Below, in pieces: positions 62,354 through 64,000 of a DNA stretch of 64,000 bases. Every line of letters starts with the position of its first letter. Positions within the stretch are counted from its first letter, which is position 1. Below the pieces are notes generated by a model, which saw only the letters and a list, made by a program, of their open reading frames with translations, did not search any database and had not been told where the DNA came from. The position numbers and the translations under genes were made by a program. The stretch is from Candidatus Hydrogenedentota bacterium. Its GTDB lineage: Bacteria; Hydrogenedentota; Hydrogenedentia; Hydrogenedentales; JAGMZX01. Location: positions 80,977 through 144,976 of the forward strand of contig JAKQEQ010000138.1 of NCBI GenBank assembly GCA_029556545.1. Direction: 5' to 3'.

Positions 62354-64000
62354 ATGAGCCTGGGTGCTTCTTCGAGGCTGATGTTCTTTGTCTCGATTAG
62401 TCTTGCGTGGTGTTCCACTGTCGTGTGGGCACAGAACGCGGACATGAACACTAACACGTCGTGGCCGAAGCGCACGGACGCGTATGGTGACATCATCAGC
62501 CGCACCGACTCGACGCCAACCCTGAACGACGTGCCGCAGGCCGCGCTCACAAGCGACACCCTCGAGGTGGACGCTGCGATATCGGCAAATAGCGTGAGGC
62601 GTGTGTGTCAAGATGGCACACCGGTTACGGAGACGACGGGTTCCGTGTGGTATGTGGCGCGAGAGAGTTCGGGCACGGGGAACGGCACGACTTGGGATGG
62701 GGCATTTAATACTATCCAACCCGCTATAGATGCCGCATTCGCCGCGGGCGGGGGCGAGGTATGGGTTACCAGGGGCGTCTACGATGAAGTCCGACTGACG
62801 CTATCGGGCGCACTGTCAATGGCTCCGGGAGTCCAGGTCTACGGTGGATTTATCGGAACGGAGACCGCGCGCGACGAGCGAGACTGGGAAGCCAATGCAA
62901 CCCGAATCGACGGGTCGCAAGCCCGTGCCGGATCGTCCGCATACCATGTGGTGGTCGGCGCGGAAGATGCGATGCTCGACGGATTCGAAATCACGGGTGG
63001 CCGCGCCGTCGGCGCGGGCGATGACGATCAAGTCGGCGGCGGCATGCTGATCAAGAATGCCTCGATGACCGTTGCGCGCTGCACGTTCTTCGTAAACGTC
63101 GGCGGTTGGGGCGGCGGCTTGGCTATCGTGACTTCAGCCTCTCCAACAATTGAGCGATGCATCTTCGAAAACAACCAAGGCACCGTAAATGGGGGTGGCG
63201 TCCACGTCTGGGACCAATGCGCGCCGTTGTTCCGAGACTGCATATTCACGAATAACAGCGCGGAGCGGATGGGCGGAGCGTTGCTTGAAGGGGGCGATTC
63301 CGCCTCGACAATCTTCGGTTGTTATTTCAATTTGAATTTTGCCCGCAACCTTGGGGGCGCGATTGGCGAATACGAGGGAGGCGCTTCGCGGATCGTCAAC
63401 TGCGTATTTGTCGGCAACACCGTGCAATCGGATCAATGGGGTGGCGGCGGACTGGGATGTTGGCAATCCGCACCGATCGTGATCAACTGCACATTTTCCA
63501 TGAATTCGAGTCCGTTTGGCGCGGGAATCTACCAAGACGGGCCGCCCGCCCCGATGCGCGTCATAAATTCGATTCTCTGGGAAGATGTCGGCGGTGAACT
63601 CAACGGTTCTTTTGACATCACCTACTGCAATGTTCAGGGGGGCGCGCAAGGTGAAGGTAATCTGTCTCCTCCCGAGAATCCATTGTTCGTCGATCCCGAA
63701 AACGGCGACTTCCGTCTTGCAGCGAATTCCCCCTGTATCGACAGGGGAACTCTTTCCGAGGCGCCGACCGTGGACATCATCGGTACGCCGCGTCCACAGG
63801 ACCAAGGTATTGACATGGGGGCCTATGAGTACGCACCCGGACAGGAAGGTGAAGGCGAGGGCGAGGGCGAGGGCGAAGAACCGCCGCTGACGCCGTGGGT
63901 AACGGTGGCGATCACGGAGGCGAACGATCTGTGCCGGGTGTATCTGAATGGGGAACTTGCCGTGGAGACGGCCTGGGGCGAGGGGCCGGGCGGCATCGAG
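62354..64000 (+). CDS. Secreted beta-helix protein with Gly-Glu linker (3' partial)
   Basis: The frame is open from ATG 62354 (GGGAGA 7 bases upstream) to the window end: 549 residues visible. Signal peptide 1-27 (ISLAWCSTVVWAQ). After a spacer, WYVARESSGTGNGTTWDGAF opens a right-handed beta-helix with repeated GGG-I--C-F--N and ends FRLAANSPCIDRG and GIDMGAYEY. The N-terminal half parallels the giant protein at 24256-27696. A short GEGEGEGEGEE linker (63844-63880) is followed not by the shared tail but by WVTVAITEANDLCRVYLNGE, a new domain cut by the window edge. Confidence 0.85.
   Translation, partial: MSLGASSRLMFFVSISLAWCSTVVWAQNADMNTNTSWPKRTDAYGDIISRTDSTPTLNDVPQAALTSDTLEVDAAISANSVRRVCQDGTPVTETTGSVWYVARESSGTGNGTTWDGAFNTIQPAIDAAFAAGGGEVWVTRGVYDEVRLTLSGALSMAPGVQVYGGFIGTETARDERDWEANATRIDGSQARAGSSAYHVVVGAEDAMLDGFEITGGRAVGAGDDDQVGGGMLIKNASMTVARCTFFVNVGGWGGGLAIVTSASPTIERCIFENNQGTVNGGGVHVWDQCAPLFRDCIFTNNSAERMGGALLEGGDSASTIFGCYFNLNFARNLGGAIGEYEGGASRIVNCVFVGNTVQSDQWGGGGLGCWQSAPIVINCTFSMNSSPFGAGIYQDGPPAPMRVINSILWEDVGGELNGSFDITYCNVQGGAQGEGNLSPPENPLFVDPENGDFRLAANSPCIDRGTLSEAPTVDIIGTPRPQDQGIDMGAYEYAPGQEGEGEGEGEGEEPPLTPWVTVAITEANDLCRVYLNGELAVETAWGEGPGGIE

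Overview
The window is high-GC bacterial DNA. The secreted proteins carry Gly-Glu repeat linkers, DUF4091, DUF1559-like pilin and beta-helix/Ig/PKD domains, and one recurrent Cys-rich C-terminal domain. That mix fits a PVC/FCB-type environmental bacterium, and Candidatus Hydrogenedentota is my best guess. This is an inference from protein style, because no rRNA lies in the window. Translation, fatty-acid, histidine and proteolysis genes show that this is chromosome.

Layout. 0-13.5 kb: a glycosyltransferase-methyltransferase fusion (partial), then a run of large secreted proteins. Three of these end in the same approximately 105-residue tail behind a Gly-Glu linker. 13.6-16.5 kb: promoter, L10 leader with attenuator hairpin and rplJ-rplL, detached from rplKA and rpoBC; then a frameshifted PIN toxin with an intact partner, and a MoxR ATPase. 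16.6-24 kb: a VWA protein partnering the MoxR ATPase, the conserved string pepP-efp-accB-accC, an Asp23-like/AmaP-like pair, and hisF. 24-31 kb: an accessory segment bracketed by two 57-bp direct repeats. It holds a giant beta-helix surface protein, an IS66 remnant, and a three-gene operon (HEPN-like protein plus two PD-(D/E)XK-like proteins) next to tRNA-Ile2(CAU). 31-52 kb: housekeeping and envelope genes (glycosidase-like, CinA, RlpA, SLC13 permease, HslU, RpiB, DUF4091 protein, NicO metal exporter, DksA-like, lytic transglycosylase, MgtE, pilin-like, alpha/beta hydrolase). 52-64 kb: hicBA, a leucine-rich-repeat surface protein with the same tail, a two-domain esterase, a ferredoxin with a RACo-like corrinoid activator, tRNA-Pro(TGG), an uncharacterised secreted protein, an IS21 istB remnant, and a beta-helix protein running off the end.

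The most distinctive signal is the surface-protein set. Five proteins end in a domain with two copies of an ELLRVIQFYNSGG helix, an EF-hand/dockerin-like loop and conserved cysteines, joined to variable passenger domains by hexanucleotide-encoded (Gly-Glu)n linkers of about 3 to 30 units. This looks like a family-wide sorting or docking module whose receptor is outside the window. Second in interest is the HEPN/PD-(D/E)XK operon beside a tRNA gene, which has the look of a small defence-type cassette.
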